From assembly GCF_000208745.1 (NCBI RefSeq), contig NC_030852.1, positions 21,067,369 to 21,131,368 on the forward strand: DNA of 64,000 bases. The letters run 5' to 3'. The notes below the pieces were generated by a model that saw only the letters and a list, made by a program, of their open reading frames with translations, did no database searches and was not told the origin of the DNA. Position numbers and translations under genes: made by a program. The stretch comes from Theobroma cacao. Lineage: Eukaryota > Streptophyta > Magnoliopsida > Malvales > Malvaceae. This document shows positions 34,901 to 47,050 of the stretch, piece after piece. Numbering within the stretch: position 1 is the first letter of the stretch; every line of letters starts with the position of its first letter.

Positions 34901-35987
34901 TTGGTAATGTGGGAATGCACACTTGGAAAGGTTGCTTGTAAGGTCTTGTTTAAATGCTTGAATAGAAATCTTGCAAGACTGAATATTGATATGAGATGTT
35001 GCCATGAAATTGTTTGTTTATGGAAATATATTCATGATTACTGAATGTTTATATGATGATGTTAGGACGCCATGGAAGTGTGCATTTTAAAGTTTGAAAA
35101 CCCAAACTTGAGAGTATGAGAACAAGGGATCGGCCCTTAAAGAAAAAAGGGTCGATCTCTGTGAACCAAGGATTGTTTAAAAGCCTTCTGGACATGAGGG
35201 ATTGATCCTCAAAGGAAAAATGATCGATCCTTAGAGCCAAAAGCCACTGGGAAGCTTTCTAATTGACCTTTCCCAGAAAAAGGGTTTATCCCTGGAAGAT
35301 AGAACCTTGAGAAAGTGTTTTGTCCTTACCCAAAAAGGTCGATTCCTACACTATATTTTTGAAAAATACATCCTTTAACAAGGATTTTTAGGCACTTTCT
35401 TTTAACCCCTCGGATCCCAATCTTTGGGAGACTTTATATACATTTAAGCTCAATAACATGAGCTACTAAAACACCATTTTTAAATGAATTAATGAGATTC
35501 TTGGTTTATCTCTTAAAAGAGCATGTTTAAGGAAAATTTGTTTATGTAAAACACTCTTCCTTCTTGACTTGTCCCCTTCTAAATGTTTGCTCACTAAGTC
35601 TTGTACTCACTCTTCATTTGTTGTTGTTTAGCTATGAAATCCCACCTTAAGTAAAAGTATAGGTTAAGAAAAATCCTTAAGTGAGTGTGCATGTTTTATA
35701 TTTTGAACATTTAAACTAAGTTTTTAACTTGTATAATTCATGTTTTGATGTTCTAAGGTGATTTATAGAATATGGCATGAATTAGAGATCAAACAAAACA
35801 GTTTTCAACTTGATTTTTAGCTGCAGGAGAAAATTTATCGATACATTATCCAAATGTATCGATAGATTCATCCATAAGAGAATTTATAGATACATGGCCC
35901 AAATGTATCGATAGATTTTATACAAAATGCTTTTCAAAAAGGTTTCAATGAACATTTATCTATACATGGCCAAATGCATCGATAAAA
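34901..35987 (+). repeat. Gypsy-LTR-like relic with hairpin-word arrays
   Basis: 35040-35345 has repeated GGGATCGGCCCTT...AAGGGTCGATC units that can fold back; 35560-35625 has the GCTCACTAAGTCTTGTACTCAC block typical of LTR 3' halves here; 35832-35987 has three units of TTATCGATACAT...ATGTATCGATA that also fold back. The copia solo LTR at 35988 interrupts it next to the third unit. No gene. Confidence 0.5.
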
Positions 35988-37061
35988 TGTTGGCTCCATT
36001 ACTTTTTGATGATAATAAAACATTCTCATTTATTTGTGTCTAATACCTTTACTTGAGTGTGTAGGAAATTAATATATGAAATTAATTTATTGACTCTTCA
36101 AAGAGTACTTTCGAAAGAAAAAGAGGGATAAAATCAACAAGATGTTACTAAATAACAAGGAGGAAGCTTATTGGTGAAACAAGGAAGAACATTGGTTGAT
36201 CAAATTTCAAATTGGAGAAATTGTAGGCTGAAGAGTTTAAGAAACAGAATCAATTTAGTCAACCAAGTCAGTCGACCAGTGCTCTCTGCCAGAATTTGCA
36301 AACTAGAAACAGAACGAACTTAGTCAACCAAATCAGTCGACTAAAAGCTCTCTGTCTACAAATTGAATCAGAGCACTACAAGATAGATTAACGGCTAGAA
36401 CTCATCCTCAACTATTTTCAATGGCCATAAACTATCAAACTGCCATTAGAGTTGCATCTTCAAGTATAAAAGGGTCTTCCAACAATGAGAAACAAGTTTT
36501 TAGAAGCCTTGAAAGTGATTTGAGCTATAGAAAGTTGAAAAACCAAAAAAGCTTCACTGCATTTGTCTGCACTTAAACGCCTACTCTTTGCACTTGTATT
36601 TAGCACTCAATCTTGTACCACTCAGATCAACCAGTGATCATAGGTACCTTCTTTTACTACTTCTCTTGTACTCTTAGAGTGAGGGAGTCACTCTAAGGGA
36701 TTGCTCAAGCTTGGGATAGCTTGATTGTTAAAGGTTGTGGTTGAACCTTGGAAAACCACTTTGGGTTTTAGTTGAGCCCGTGAAAAACTAGTGTAAAAGG
36801 TTGTGGCTGAGCTTGGTAAAAGCCATTGTAAAAGCTTGGTGGAAGCTTGTGAATTTCACCGGTTGTTAGTGAGTTTGTGAGAAAATCCTTGGTTGGATAA
36901 TCAACATAATGGATTTAGGTCTTGGACCAAACCACTTTAAATTGCTATGCATTTTACACTCTATTTTTGTTTTCTTAAGTTCTGAAAATTAGTTTCCAAT
37001 CTTGTCAAGAGCCAAATTGTGCTATTCACCCCCCCTCTAGCATATATTATAGGGACCAACA
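35988..37061 (+). mobile_element. Solo LTR of the SIRE-like family
   Basis: TGTTGGCTCCATTAC start and GGGACCAACA end, 1074 bp, with a perfect TSD taaaa (35983-35987 and 37062-37066). Uninterrupted copy of the LTR that is broken twice in region 1; TATAAAAG at 36465-36472. Inserted beside ATCGATA palindromic repeats. Confidence 0.95.
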
Positions 37062-38007
37062 TAAAATTTTTCCAAAATGAATGTATCGATACATTTTATC
37101 AATTTTAGAAAAATAAAAGGGGTAAAAACATATTTTCACACCTCAACCTATAAATATTGCACATTTTTTGAGGATTTTCAATCCTCAACCATTTTTACAA
37201 GGTCAACCTCAACTCTTAAGCTCTCTCAACCCATTTTTGTTCAAAATCATCATTTTTGATGATTTTGAGCTTGGTTTTAGGTTTTTATGAACAAAATGGT
37301 AATTTACAACTTTGAAACCATTAAATCATGAATTTCCAAAACAAAAGATGTTGTTTTGGTGCCCAAGTTTTTCTGTTGGTTGACAAGGTTCAAGGTTTTT
37401 TGTCTTCTTAAGCATTAAAGCTCACCAAAAGTAAGGATGATGAGATTATGGATTTAAAATACATGAGTATTTGAAGAGTAGTAGATTTACTCTAAAAAAT
37501 TAGTTTCAAAATAACTCGAATAGTTTTCAAATAGCCTACAATGATTATTATGTGATTTCTAGACTAAGTATTGATTGTTGGATGTTTAGGAACGATGGAA
37601 AATCCAAGAAGTTTATTGGATTAAAGTTTTATGTATTAATAGAAATCAACTTTTTAAAAGTGAATGGGTGCACCTTTTTAAGTATGTTGTACAACAAAGT
37701 TAGCAAGATTTATCGACCGGTTTCGTTAGCATTTATTTGAATGTTGTGATAAAATCGATAAATCTAATTGGTTGTGCACAAATGATTTTAACAAGGTTTT
37801 CAAATCTATTATGTAAGTAAATATCTTTATTAAATATTAGTTTTCAAAAAAGAAGGACAAGCCCTTTTAAATGATTTTGTTCAAAGCTCCTCAATTACTC
37901 CAACCTACAAGCTAATGTAGGTAACGAGACATCTCGTTGTGCAAGTGAATGTGGATAATACAATGCTCACAATATGTGAGAAATTTGAATGTGGAATAGT
38001 GGGTCTC
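37062..38007 (+). repeat. Gypsy-LTR-like relic (continued)
   Basis: Another ATGTATCGATACAT palindrome at 37081-37096, TATA box CTATAAATAT (37148-37157), CTCTCTCAACCC leader and CACCAAAAGTAAGG (GTAAG 37431-37435). Continues after the minus-strand element at 45719. No gene. Confidence 0.55.
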
Positions 38008-38813
38008 TGTAACGACTCTTTCTCAATCGCTACCAGTGTTCGAGACCTCCGAAAGATCCCGCCAAGTCCCGAACAAGCCTCTATGAAATTTTTGAGATAT
38101 TTATTAAATATGCTCTCACGTGCATAAGCGATTAATAAAAATAGTCGTACTACTGATATTTCTTTTTAAATAATAACAATTAAATGTTAACCACCAAGTT
38201 TTTAACAATACATATCCATGAATTACAATAATTCACAACATCTAAAAATCTTATGTAACTTGACCCTAGACAGCGGAGCGACTCGGAGCGACTAAGAGAT
38301 GCCTTTACCCATTCTCAGTAGACAAAACACGTCGATGAATACGCGCTAGGCTGATCCCTATATGAAAAAGCAAAAATAAAAGGGGTGTGAGTCTCATAGA
38401 CTCAATGATCATCATCGACCCCGTGAGCAGGCGAAGAGGGGAAACAAACATGAAGGTGGAATGTTTATAAACTCAAGAGTAAGCGTAGAAAATACATTCC
38501 ATAAAACTGAGAGATTTCGTTTTTATACCTTGAAATTCTTAAAAATAATAATTCATAACTAAACATATACGAGAACATTTGTATTTAGGGTACTAGAAAA
38601 TCTTTCGACCCCGACATTCAGTCATCATTAAATTCAATGACAAGTGAAAAATGAAAATTCTCAAATATAAAAAGATGAAATAATTGATCACCAATGAATA
38701 TGTAAATTTCACTTGCTAATGCCATGCATAATGTAATAAAAATCCACAAGTGAATATCATCCTCGGGTAGGTTTAATATAGCCCTTAGGCTTACTCTCTC
38801 AGATATCATCACT

Positions 38814-38998
38814 TACTCGTGGGAACTGCCAACGCCACCATATACAAATCGAGACTTCAGGTCCCCCTTTACCTACTCGAGGGATTTGCCTATGCCACCA
38901 TATACAAATCGGGGATTCAAGTTCCTCGTTTTACCTACTCTTGGGATCTGCCCACGCCACCATATATATATCGGGGCTTCAAGTCCCCATTTTGCAAT
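38814..38998 (-). repeat. Tandem repeat of about 62 bp, three units, in the LARD2 left LTR
   Basis: Each unit has TACTCGTGGGA, a GCCACCATATA core and CGGGGCTTCAGGTCCCC, the last an imperfect palindrome. Also three units in the right LTR (44206-44392). Confidence 0.85.
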
Positions 38999-39589
38999 CA
39001 AATATCGAAAATCAACACTCAATACTTTGTGCACAAAGACCACACTTGACCTGGTGTGGTAACAGTTCCTACCCAGAGTATCTCAATCACGTTAAAATAA
39101 AATCATTGCAATTTAATACATTTGCATAACATGACAGATTAAAAGCCTTATAATCATAAAATGAATGTTATGCATAATTTATTTCAAAGCATGGCATATC
39201 TACCAAATTACATGCTAAGTGAAATAAATAATTTATCATCAGATCTTATGAATCAATACAATGGCCATTGGCCTAAACATCACACAAGCTTGCAAGGCAT
39301 GATTTTGAAGCAAAAACTAGTCAAAGGTTTGTTTCCCCGTAATTAAAAATATGTAGATATATACTATGTATAGTATAAAGAAAAACTGATTTAAAATTCT
39401 TGTCACAATCACAAACAACCTAAGGCTTTCTACCAACTCATACTGTCCACAAATTTTTTTTTGCCACTATCAAATGTAATATTATATATATATAATATAT
39501 TGTGGGAATATAGTTTTAAAATTTAGCACCCACTCACCTCACAATAATAGGACAATGCTTCCCTATTGGTTCGTGCGTGTATCTGGCTA

Positions 39590-40262
39590 TTCTTTTTACC
39601 TTTCTTGTTTCTTTCTTTCTCGTTCTTGATCCTCTCTCTCTCTTTTTATTTTTAGTTTATTTTATTTTATTTTTCTTCCTCTTCCTCTCTTTTCTCCCCT
39701 TGCTACCGACCTTCCTTCCAGCATGCGTTTCTCTTTTTTCTTTTTTTCTTTTCCCTTTCTCCCTTAGCTCCTCCGACACCATCGTTCTCCCTCTCCTTTT
39801 TCTCTCTTCTTTTTTCTTCTCTATTTTCCTTCTCCTCAGCATCGCTGCTCCCTCTCTCCTTTTTCTTCTTTCTTTTTATTTCTCTCTTCTTCTTCTCCCC
39901 GACGTCGCTGTTCCCTCTCTCTTTTTTCTTCTTTTTTTCTTCCCTTTTCTCCTTCTCCTCGTNGCCATGCTCCCTCTCTCCTTTTTCTTTTTCTTTTTTT
40001 CTTTTCTCTCTTCTTTTCTCAAACGTAGTTACTCCTTCTCTCTTTTTTCTTCCTTTTTTTTTGTCTTTCTTCTCTCTTCTTCTTTCTTGTTTTTCTCCCT
40101 TTTTTTCCTTTTCTTTCTTTTCTGTTCAGTTTTGGCTGGCCCCCCATCATCATTTCTTCTCTTTTTTTATTTTATTATTTTTTTCTTTCTTTCTTTCTTT
40201 TTCTCTCTCTCAGTTGTTTCTCTTTTTCACTCTCTCACCTCCTGTCACCTTTCTTTTCTTCT
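39590..40262 (-). repeat. Long polypyrimidine tract with degenerate tandem units of about 60 bp
   Basis: About 670 bp of nearly pure C/T on the plus strand. From 39767 to about 40100, five units of about 60 bp each start with a mixed word (ACCATCGTTCTCCC, GCATCGCTGCTCCC, ACGTCGCTGTTCCC and so on). Long open frames here only encode Phe/Leu/Ser runs and are not genes. Confidence 0.8.
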
Positions 40263-40296
40263 TCAATGGTCGGGCCCCTCCTTACGATGTGTTACA

Positions 40297-40311
40297 CTCT
40301 TCCCCACTTAA
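40297..40311 (-). promoter_or_regulatory. Polypurine tract of LARD2
   Basis: Reads TTAAGTGGGGAAGAG on the minus strand next to the LTR, nearly the tract of LARD1. Confidence 0.85.
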
Positions 40312-43300
40312 ATAGAATTCATTCCCGAATACAGGTCAACGTTGATTCATTAATTCCACTCTAGGTTCCTATTTCATTCCTTTCTTTATAAAATATTTTT
40401 ATTTTTATCCATTTTATTTATCTTCAATTCGATTAGAATACTTCAATTATGTCTATAATCATCTTTTAGAATCAAATTAGAAATACCCTCTACAATCATT
40501 ATCGCTTATTGTTTCGATGCCGAGCGTACCTTTATTTCCATCATTAACCTTGAACCATAATTCCATCTCAATCACCTCAATTTCAATCACATATTACATT
40601 TATGTATACCCAATCACCCTCTTATTACTTCGTTCCTTGTCAAACGTCTCAGCATCAATTCATTCATTTCATCTCTATACCATATTAGATAGCTTACAGC
40701 GTCATAAACATGCCATATTCATTCTTGTACGCATTCTAAACGTTAGGGGAAAATTAACGTCTTCAATTATCCCCATATACCTTATGCTTATCCTACACTT
40801 ATGCACTCCAATCATCTCCATCTTTCCATTAATTACACGTTTGAAGATTCACATTTCTTTATATCATTCTTAATTTAATATGATTCAAATTATATGGAAA
40901 AGCAATTCACTTCAATCTTTATCTTTAATTGAAATTCTTTCATTCACCATTTAATTTTTTTCAGTAGTTCTAGTCCTTCATGCTTTAAAATATTTATCAT
41001 TATTATGACTTGGAACTTTCTAACCATCCTTGTCTAAATTAGATTTTATCCTTCTTACTCAATTCCCTTCAAATGCTCACATTATAACACTAGCACCGTT
41101 TATTCTTCATCCGTCGTATTATTGCCGAATAGAGAATTTAGCATCATTATAAAATAACTCTTTATTTACTCTTGCATCTCAATCATATCATTCCATCTTG
41201 AATATTGTTCCGAAACTCACTTTATATCCACATAGCTGAATTTCTAATGGTATCTCTTATCATTGTACCATTTACGCAATTCTTCAACCATATTGTATTC
41301 AAAACTCAAGTTACTAAAAATAGTTCTTCACTTCCATCACTTACATACACGACTCCACATATACATATATATTTATTTTAAACATCAACATTTATCACCG
41401 TGTGTAGGGACTCCTGTCAACTATATTCGAATCGAATTCCCATTTTACTTTACTTTCCTCATTTCCAACATTTTTAGTTTATCCTCCTATTTCACTTTCA
41501 AAGATCATATTTAGTCCACGAACATCAGAATATAATCAATTTTCAATTTACTCTTTGGGCATTTAAGTTATCATTTAACTTATATCTTATCATACGTAAT
41601 TTCTCATGTAATCCATATGAACCCACATTATGCCTATGCATAATTTCACATAATTTACATGCTTAAATCCTTCCTCACCATTTCCAATCATATATATAAA
41701 TTCATTATATCTTGTATCTTTACATCACCATGTCATTATCCATATCTCAATTGATAAATATCATTTCCATATACTTATAATTCGGTATTCGTGTATGTTT
41801 TACGTCTTATGGATCCGTCCAACTTCATCTTTACTTCCATCATATAGGTCCATATTCATTTCGATATTACTTAGTCACTTAAAATTTCGATTCATCGAGG
41901 TCGTGTACAGTTCTTGCATTTTTTAATACTAATTTCCACATTAGGGGATTCTCATTCACCAACTTCATTATCGAGATTACCTCTAATCATGTTATACTAT
42001 TCCTTTGCTCTAATATACCAGTAGTTTCCTTTAACGTCTACACAGTCAACTTTGATATTTACAAAAACTTAATATAGATTTTACTTAAACATCCTTCAAC
42101 ATCATCGCCAATATCCAATTTCAATCTCCCACCGAGTAACCTCATAACTTATGTTTTATTCATTAAACCCCTTGAAAATTTTAAGTTCCACATTTCCTTA
42201 TTGGACATGGGAATTATACTGAAGTAATGTTAACCATTGTTCGATTAGTACCCATGATTGCAGAATGCGAAACAAGATTATACCTAAGTGCTTCTCACTA
42301 TCACTACAATTATCCACTTCCAATTGCTTCTTTCCTCTTGTAACTACACAATTCAAAACTTCTTTCTATAAGATTCATAGCAAATTCTTCTTGAGTATTA
42401 CTTTACGAATGTCCACCTCAAACTTATATCTCTCAATCTATAACTACATAACCCATGCTTTAATCATTAGGCTTGGTAGCAAGTTCCAACTATCACATTA
42501 TATCAATGTGCATATAAAATACACCAAAGTAATATCAGTCATTGTCATTGGCACATATAGTTTGGCATATTCTTTTCAAAACTTCTTATGCAGTTTCAAT
42601 TTCTTGGTCATTTATTTACTCATTAGTCCTTTAAACAATTTGATCTGTAAGCATGTACTCATCCTCCAAGAAATTTAATAGTATTTGCTTCTGTTCATAC
42701 CTCAGATTATGTTCTTAGATTTTAATACGCTACGTAATTAACCTTGTCTTATCACCAGTCTCTTTCTCTTTGACTATATCATAATAAAATTGTAGATATT
42801 CCCAACGATACTATAAGTTCATTCTCTTGTTATGCCAACCCCAATTTCCTTCATTCACAATTTCCTCAATCGATATTAGCGTTTCTTTATATCTTTGAGT
42901 GCATCTTTAGTCCACTCAATTTTCCAACTCCCCTTTTTCTTAAATGCCATGATATCTAAATCAATGAAGAAACCTTTCGATTCAAGTACTATTATCCAAA
43001 TCACTTAAACCTCCACCAAATGAATGAGTTATTACGGACCAATTAGTCCAACTTCACTTTCCTCCACCCTTAGTCGGAGGGTATATCATTACATCAACCT
43101 TCCCTCAAGAGCATTTGCTTAAAATCTTTCCAACAGCAGCTCGTGTCTTGGGTGGCATCTTAAACCCGGACATCGGCAATCAATTTTTGTTATGTAATCA
43201 TCACTTATAATTTCACAAGGTAGTTTTCTAAGATAAAAAGTCTACGTAGCCTCTTGCCTATAATCGGTGCTGCAGTCACTGACTATAAATAAGACTCTAC

Positions 43301-43360
43301 GTCGACCCCACTATTTGACAATTTGACACAAGAATATCCTAAGACTCTACTAAACTTAGT
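40312..43360 (-). other. LARD2 internal region, no recognisable gene
   Basis: About 3.05 kb. Open frames are short and not conserved as protein. On the minus strand it parallels LARD1 internal DNA: CATAATTCCATCTCAATCA at 40557-40575 is the complement of text near 7640, and the purine-tract end also matches. No protease, RT or integrase motif was seen on either strand. Confidence 0.75.
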
Positions 43361-43372
43361 GCTCTGATACCA
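43361..43372 (-). promoter_or_regulatory. Primer-binding site of LARD2
   Basis: GCTCTGATACCA, complement of TGGTATCAGAGC, four bases from the right LTR. Confidence 0.9.
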
Positions 43373-44205
43373 AGTTTGTAATGACCCTTTCCCCATCGCT
43401 ACCGACATCCGAAACCTCCAAAAGATCTCGTCAAGTCCCGAACAAGCCTCTATGAAATTTTTGAGACATTTATTAACTATGCTCTCACGTGCATAAGCAA
43501 TTAATAATAATAGTCGTGCTACTGATATTTCTTTTTAAATAATAACAATTAAATGTTAACCACCAAGTTTTTAACAATACATATCCATGAATTACAATAA
43601 TTTGCAACATATAAAAATCTTATGTAACATGACCCTAAACAGTGGAGCAACTCGGAGCGGGTAAGAGATGCCTTTACCCATTCTCAGTAGACTGAACATG
43701 TCGATGAGTACGCGCTAGGTTGATCCCTGCTTGAAAAAGAGAAAATAAAAGGGGTGCGAGTCTCATAGACTCAGTGATCATCATCGACCCCGTGAGCAGG
43801 CGAAAAAGGGAAATAAACAAGAAGGTGGAATGTTTATAAACTCAAGGGTAGGCGTAAAAAATACATTCCATAAAACTGAGAGATTTTGTTTTTATACCTT
43901 GCAATTCTTAAAAATAATAATTCATAACTAAACATATACTAGAACAGCTGTATTTAGGGTACTAGAAAATCTTTCAACCCCGACATCCAGTCATCATTAA
44001 ATTCAATGACAAGTGAAAAATGAAAACTCTCAAATATAAAAAGAAGAAATAATTGATCACCAATGAATATGTAAATTTCACTTGCCATTAAATAAAAATT
44101 TTCAAGTGCTAATGCCATGCGTAATGTAATAAAAATCCACAAGTGAGTATCATCCTCTGGTAGCTTTAATGTAGCCCTTAGCTTTACTCTCTCATATATC
44201 ATCAC

Positions 44206-44392
44206 CTACCCGTGGGAACTGCCCACGCCACCATATACAAATCAGGACTCCAGGTCCCCCTTTGCCTACTCGTGGGATTTGCCTACGGCACCATATACAA
44301 ATCGGGGCTTCAGGTTCCCCTTTTTACCTACTCGTGGGATCTGCCCATGCCACCATATATATATCGGGGCTTTAGGTCCCCCTTTTGCAATC
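44206..44392 (-). repeat. Tandem repeat of about 62 bp, three units, in the LARD2 right LTR
   Basis: Counterpart of 38814-38998, same number of units, with the GCCACCATATA core in each. Confidence 0.85.
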
Positions 44393-45209
44393 AAATATCG
44401 AAAATCAACACTCACTACTTTGTGCACAAAGACCACACTTGACCTAGTGTGGTAACAGATCCTACCCAGAGTATCTCAACTACGTTAAAATAAAATCATT
44501 GCAATTTAATACAATTGCATAACATGATAGATTAAAAGTCGTATAATCATAAAATGAATGTTATGCATAATTTATTTCAAAACATGGCATATCTACCAAA
44601 TTACATGCTAAGTGAAATAAATAATTTATCATCAAATGTTATGAATCAATACAATGGCCATTGGCCTAAACATCACACAAGCTTGCAAGGCATGATTTTG
44701 AAGCAAAAACCAGTCAAAGGTTTGTTTTCCCGTAATTAAAAATATGCAAATATATACTATGTATAGTATAAAGAAAAACTGATTTAAAATTCTTGTCACA
44801 ATCACAAACAACCTAAGGCTTTCTACCAACTCATACTGTCCACAAATTTTTTTTTGCCACTATCAAATGTAAATATATATATATATATAATATATTGTGG
44901 GAATATAGTTTTAAAGTTTAGCACCCACTCACCTCACAATAGTGGGACGCTACTTTGTTATTGGTTTGTGTGTGTATCTAGCTAATCTTTCTTCCTTTCC
45001 CATTTATTTCTTTCTCATTCTTGCTCCTCTCTCTCCTCTTTTATTTTATTTTATTTTATTTTATTTTTCTTCCTCTTCCTCTTATTTCTCCCGTTGCTGT
45101 CGACCTTCCTTCTAACATGCGTTTCTCTTTCTTCTTCTTTCTTTCCCTTTCTCCCTTGGCTCCTCTGACACCATCGCTCTCCCTCTTCTTTTTCTCTTTT
45201 TTTTTTCTT

Positions 45210-45407
45210 CTCTCTTCTCCTTCCTCTCCTCCATCCATCAACCTCTCTATAGCCTTTTTAACATCGTTCTTCTTTACCAACACTCCAACCTTCTCTTCTT
45301 CCGCCCACCTCACAGGCTCCTCTACCCCAACCTTCACTCCGATTTTAAGTATTTGTGCCGCCAATTTCTCATTGACAAACTGGTCTGCAAATAGCGGCCA
45401 AGTTATC
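45210..45407 (-). pseudogene. Fragment of a plant UDP-glycosyltransferase (UGT73-like) gene
   Basis: The minus strand from 45407 reads about 66 codons without a stop: [15 protein letters not shown], then [32 protein letters not shown] and [16 protein letters not shown] is the last part of the plant PSPG sugar-donor box, where the final D-Q pair contacts the UDP-sugar, and the rest follows the family 1 GT C-terminal order, closest in my memory to UGT73 (group D). A whole enzyme has about 480-500 residues, so this is about 13% of it, with no start, catalytic His or stop codon. It is less AT-rich than its surroundings and lies within a C/T tract of an LTR. It ends exactly at a single N (45408), so either capture by the retrotransposon or an assembly join is possible. 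Confidence 0.8.
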
Positions 45408-45718
45408 NTTTTTTCTTCTCTCTTCTTCTTCTCCCTGACGCAGCTACTCCCTCTCTCTTTTTTCTTCCTTTTTTTTTCTCTTTCTTCTCTCTTCTTCTTT
45501 CTTGTTTTTTTCTCCCTTTTTTCCTTTTCTTTCTTTTCTGTTCAGCTTTTGCCGGCCCCCCATCATCATTTCTTCTTCCTTATTTTATTTTATTATTTTA
45601 TTTTTTTCTTCTTTCTTTCTTTTTCTCTCCTTTAGCTGTTTCTCTTCTTCACTCTGTCACCGCCTATCACCTTTCTTTTTTTCTTCAATGGTTGGGCCCC
45701 CCCTTACGATGTGTTACA

Positions 45719-47050
45719 GTTTCCACCATTTCAAGATTCAGGTGAATTTCATGACTTGCTATTTGATGCTTGATCTTGATAGGATCTCTTGTGAATGTTT
45801 AATTATGTGATATATTGATCTAAGCCCAGTGTGGGGGTAGGAATATCACAGGGTTCAGATTGGTGAATGTATCATATCTTCCCCTTATAAAAGCCCAATA
45901 TGGGGGTAAAAATACCACAAGGTCAAGATTGACGAACATGCCATCTTTTTCCCTTACGAATCTCGATGTGGGAGTGAGAATACCATAGGGTCAAGTTAGG
46001 CAAACATACCATTTTTCCCCTCATTAACCCGGTGTGTGAGTAAGATTACCACATGGATGAATAGGGTGAATTCATTCTCCCCTTATGTTGTTGATATTAT
46101 GTTTTGATATCTTAATCGAACAATGGATATTGTAATGCCTATGATTGGTGACTTAATGATTATTATGCTTATGTGGAAATGATTAAGTGAATCATGATTG
46201 GATGATACATTCATGATATGAATGAATAATGATGAACACGTGAGTTTGAGAACTTCTTTTCGATCTCTCCTTGCAAATGTTTTGTAAGTTAAGCTTTACA
46301 TGTTGTTGCCTCATTATGCAATTTGAGTTTCAATGCATTTATGGAAATGTTGAAATGAGATTAGTGTCATTGGAATGATTTATATGATTATCATGTGTTT
46401 TTTAAAGTATGGTCTATTGCAAAAACTCTTCCCTTTGGCTTGTCCCCTTCCTCGAATTCACTCACATAGTCTTTGTGACATACCCGTTATTTTCCCTTAT
46501 TTTGTCTTATAAATCAATAACTTTCTTGGCTAAGCGATTTGTGGAGTAGTAGCCCAACTCATTCTTGGTAGGTGTGGTAGAGCCTTCCTTTCAACCTTCT
46601 ACTATCATTAAACTCTGCAATGTATCGAGTCGAGTCTTTAAACTACTATGTCAATAATGAATTTGGTTTTGTAAATAAATGTTGATATTCTCATACTTGT
46701 TTACGCTTCCACATATTGTGTTGATCACCGAATATGGGTGCATGTTAACGTCGAGATTATGGTGGATGAACCATAGCACTATAGACACGAGATGCGTGCT
46801 AAACCATAGTTGTCATAACATTGTGAATATTTAAATGAAATGTGATAAAAACCACACTTTATTTTGAGAAGTTCCGTAACGTGGTGGAATTGATGGATTA
46901 TTTGCACATCCTTATTGTGAATGAAAATGTATGTGAATGTGATGGATAACCAGCCCATGCATTATTGATTTAGGTTTGCCTGAACCTAGTGGGCTATACC
47001 CATGTAGGTTTATACGCCGATCACGATCCTTCTAGAAAATGGAATGTGAC
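45719..47050 (+). repeat. Gypsy-LTR-like relic, last segment
   Basis: Joins 38007 across LARD2. Four tandem units of about 66 bp at 45822-46085, a GAATTCACTCACATAGTC block near 46455 and an end like GGAATGTGACA at 47050, resembling other LTR 3' ends. A start was not fixed, so the LTR is not delimited. Confidence 0.55.
45822..46085 (+). repeat. Tandem repeat of about 66 bp, four units
   Basis: Units share a TGGGGGTA...ATACCACA...GGTCAAG...CATACCAT...TTCCCCTTA layout and are quite diverged. Confidence 0.8.

Larger units (their letters stand above)
38008..40296 (-). repeat. Left (3') LTR of LARD2
   Basis: 2289 bp. AGCGGAGCGACTC (38272-38284) is the reverse complement of the conserved 13-bp motif. 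Three tandem units of about 62 bp with GCCACCATATA lie at 38814-38998. 39590-40260 is almost pure C/T. One N at 39963. Confidence 0.9.
38008..45718 (-). mobile_element. Complete minus-strand long-LTR element without coding (LARD-like, here called LARD2)
   Basis: LTRs 38008-40296 and 43377-45718 (TGTAACGAC...GATGTGTTACA in plus view), TSD gtctc/gtttc. The PBS complement GCTCTGATACCA lies at 43361-43372 beside the right LTR and the PPT complement CTCTTCCCCACTTAA at 40297-40311 beside the left LTR, so it is transcribed leftward. The internal 3080 bp have no coding but resemble the LARD1 internal region in reverse complement. Probably the same non-autonomous superfamily, with a different LTR. Confidence 0.9.
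43377..45718 (-). repeat. Right (5') LTR of LARD2
   Basis: 2342 bp, aligns with 38008-40296 at high identity except that the pyrimidine tandem block (39800-40010 in the left copy) is replaced here by a glycosyltransferase gene piece and an N (about 45215-45408). The 13-bp motif appears as AGTGGAGCAACTC (43641-43653). Confidence 0.9.

Noticed and set aside
39577..40311. 244-codon open frame rich in Phe, Leu and Ser, resembling a membrane protein
   Set aside because: It is the translation of a C/T-only tract in an LTR; the same tract is broken differently in the partner LTR (45021-45635).
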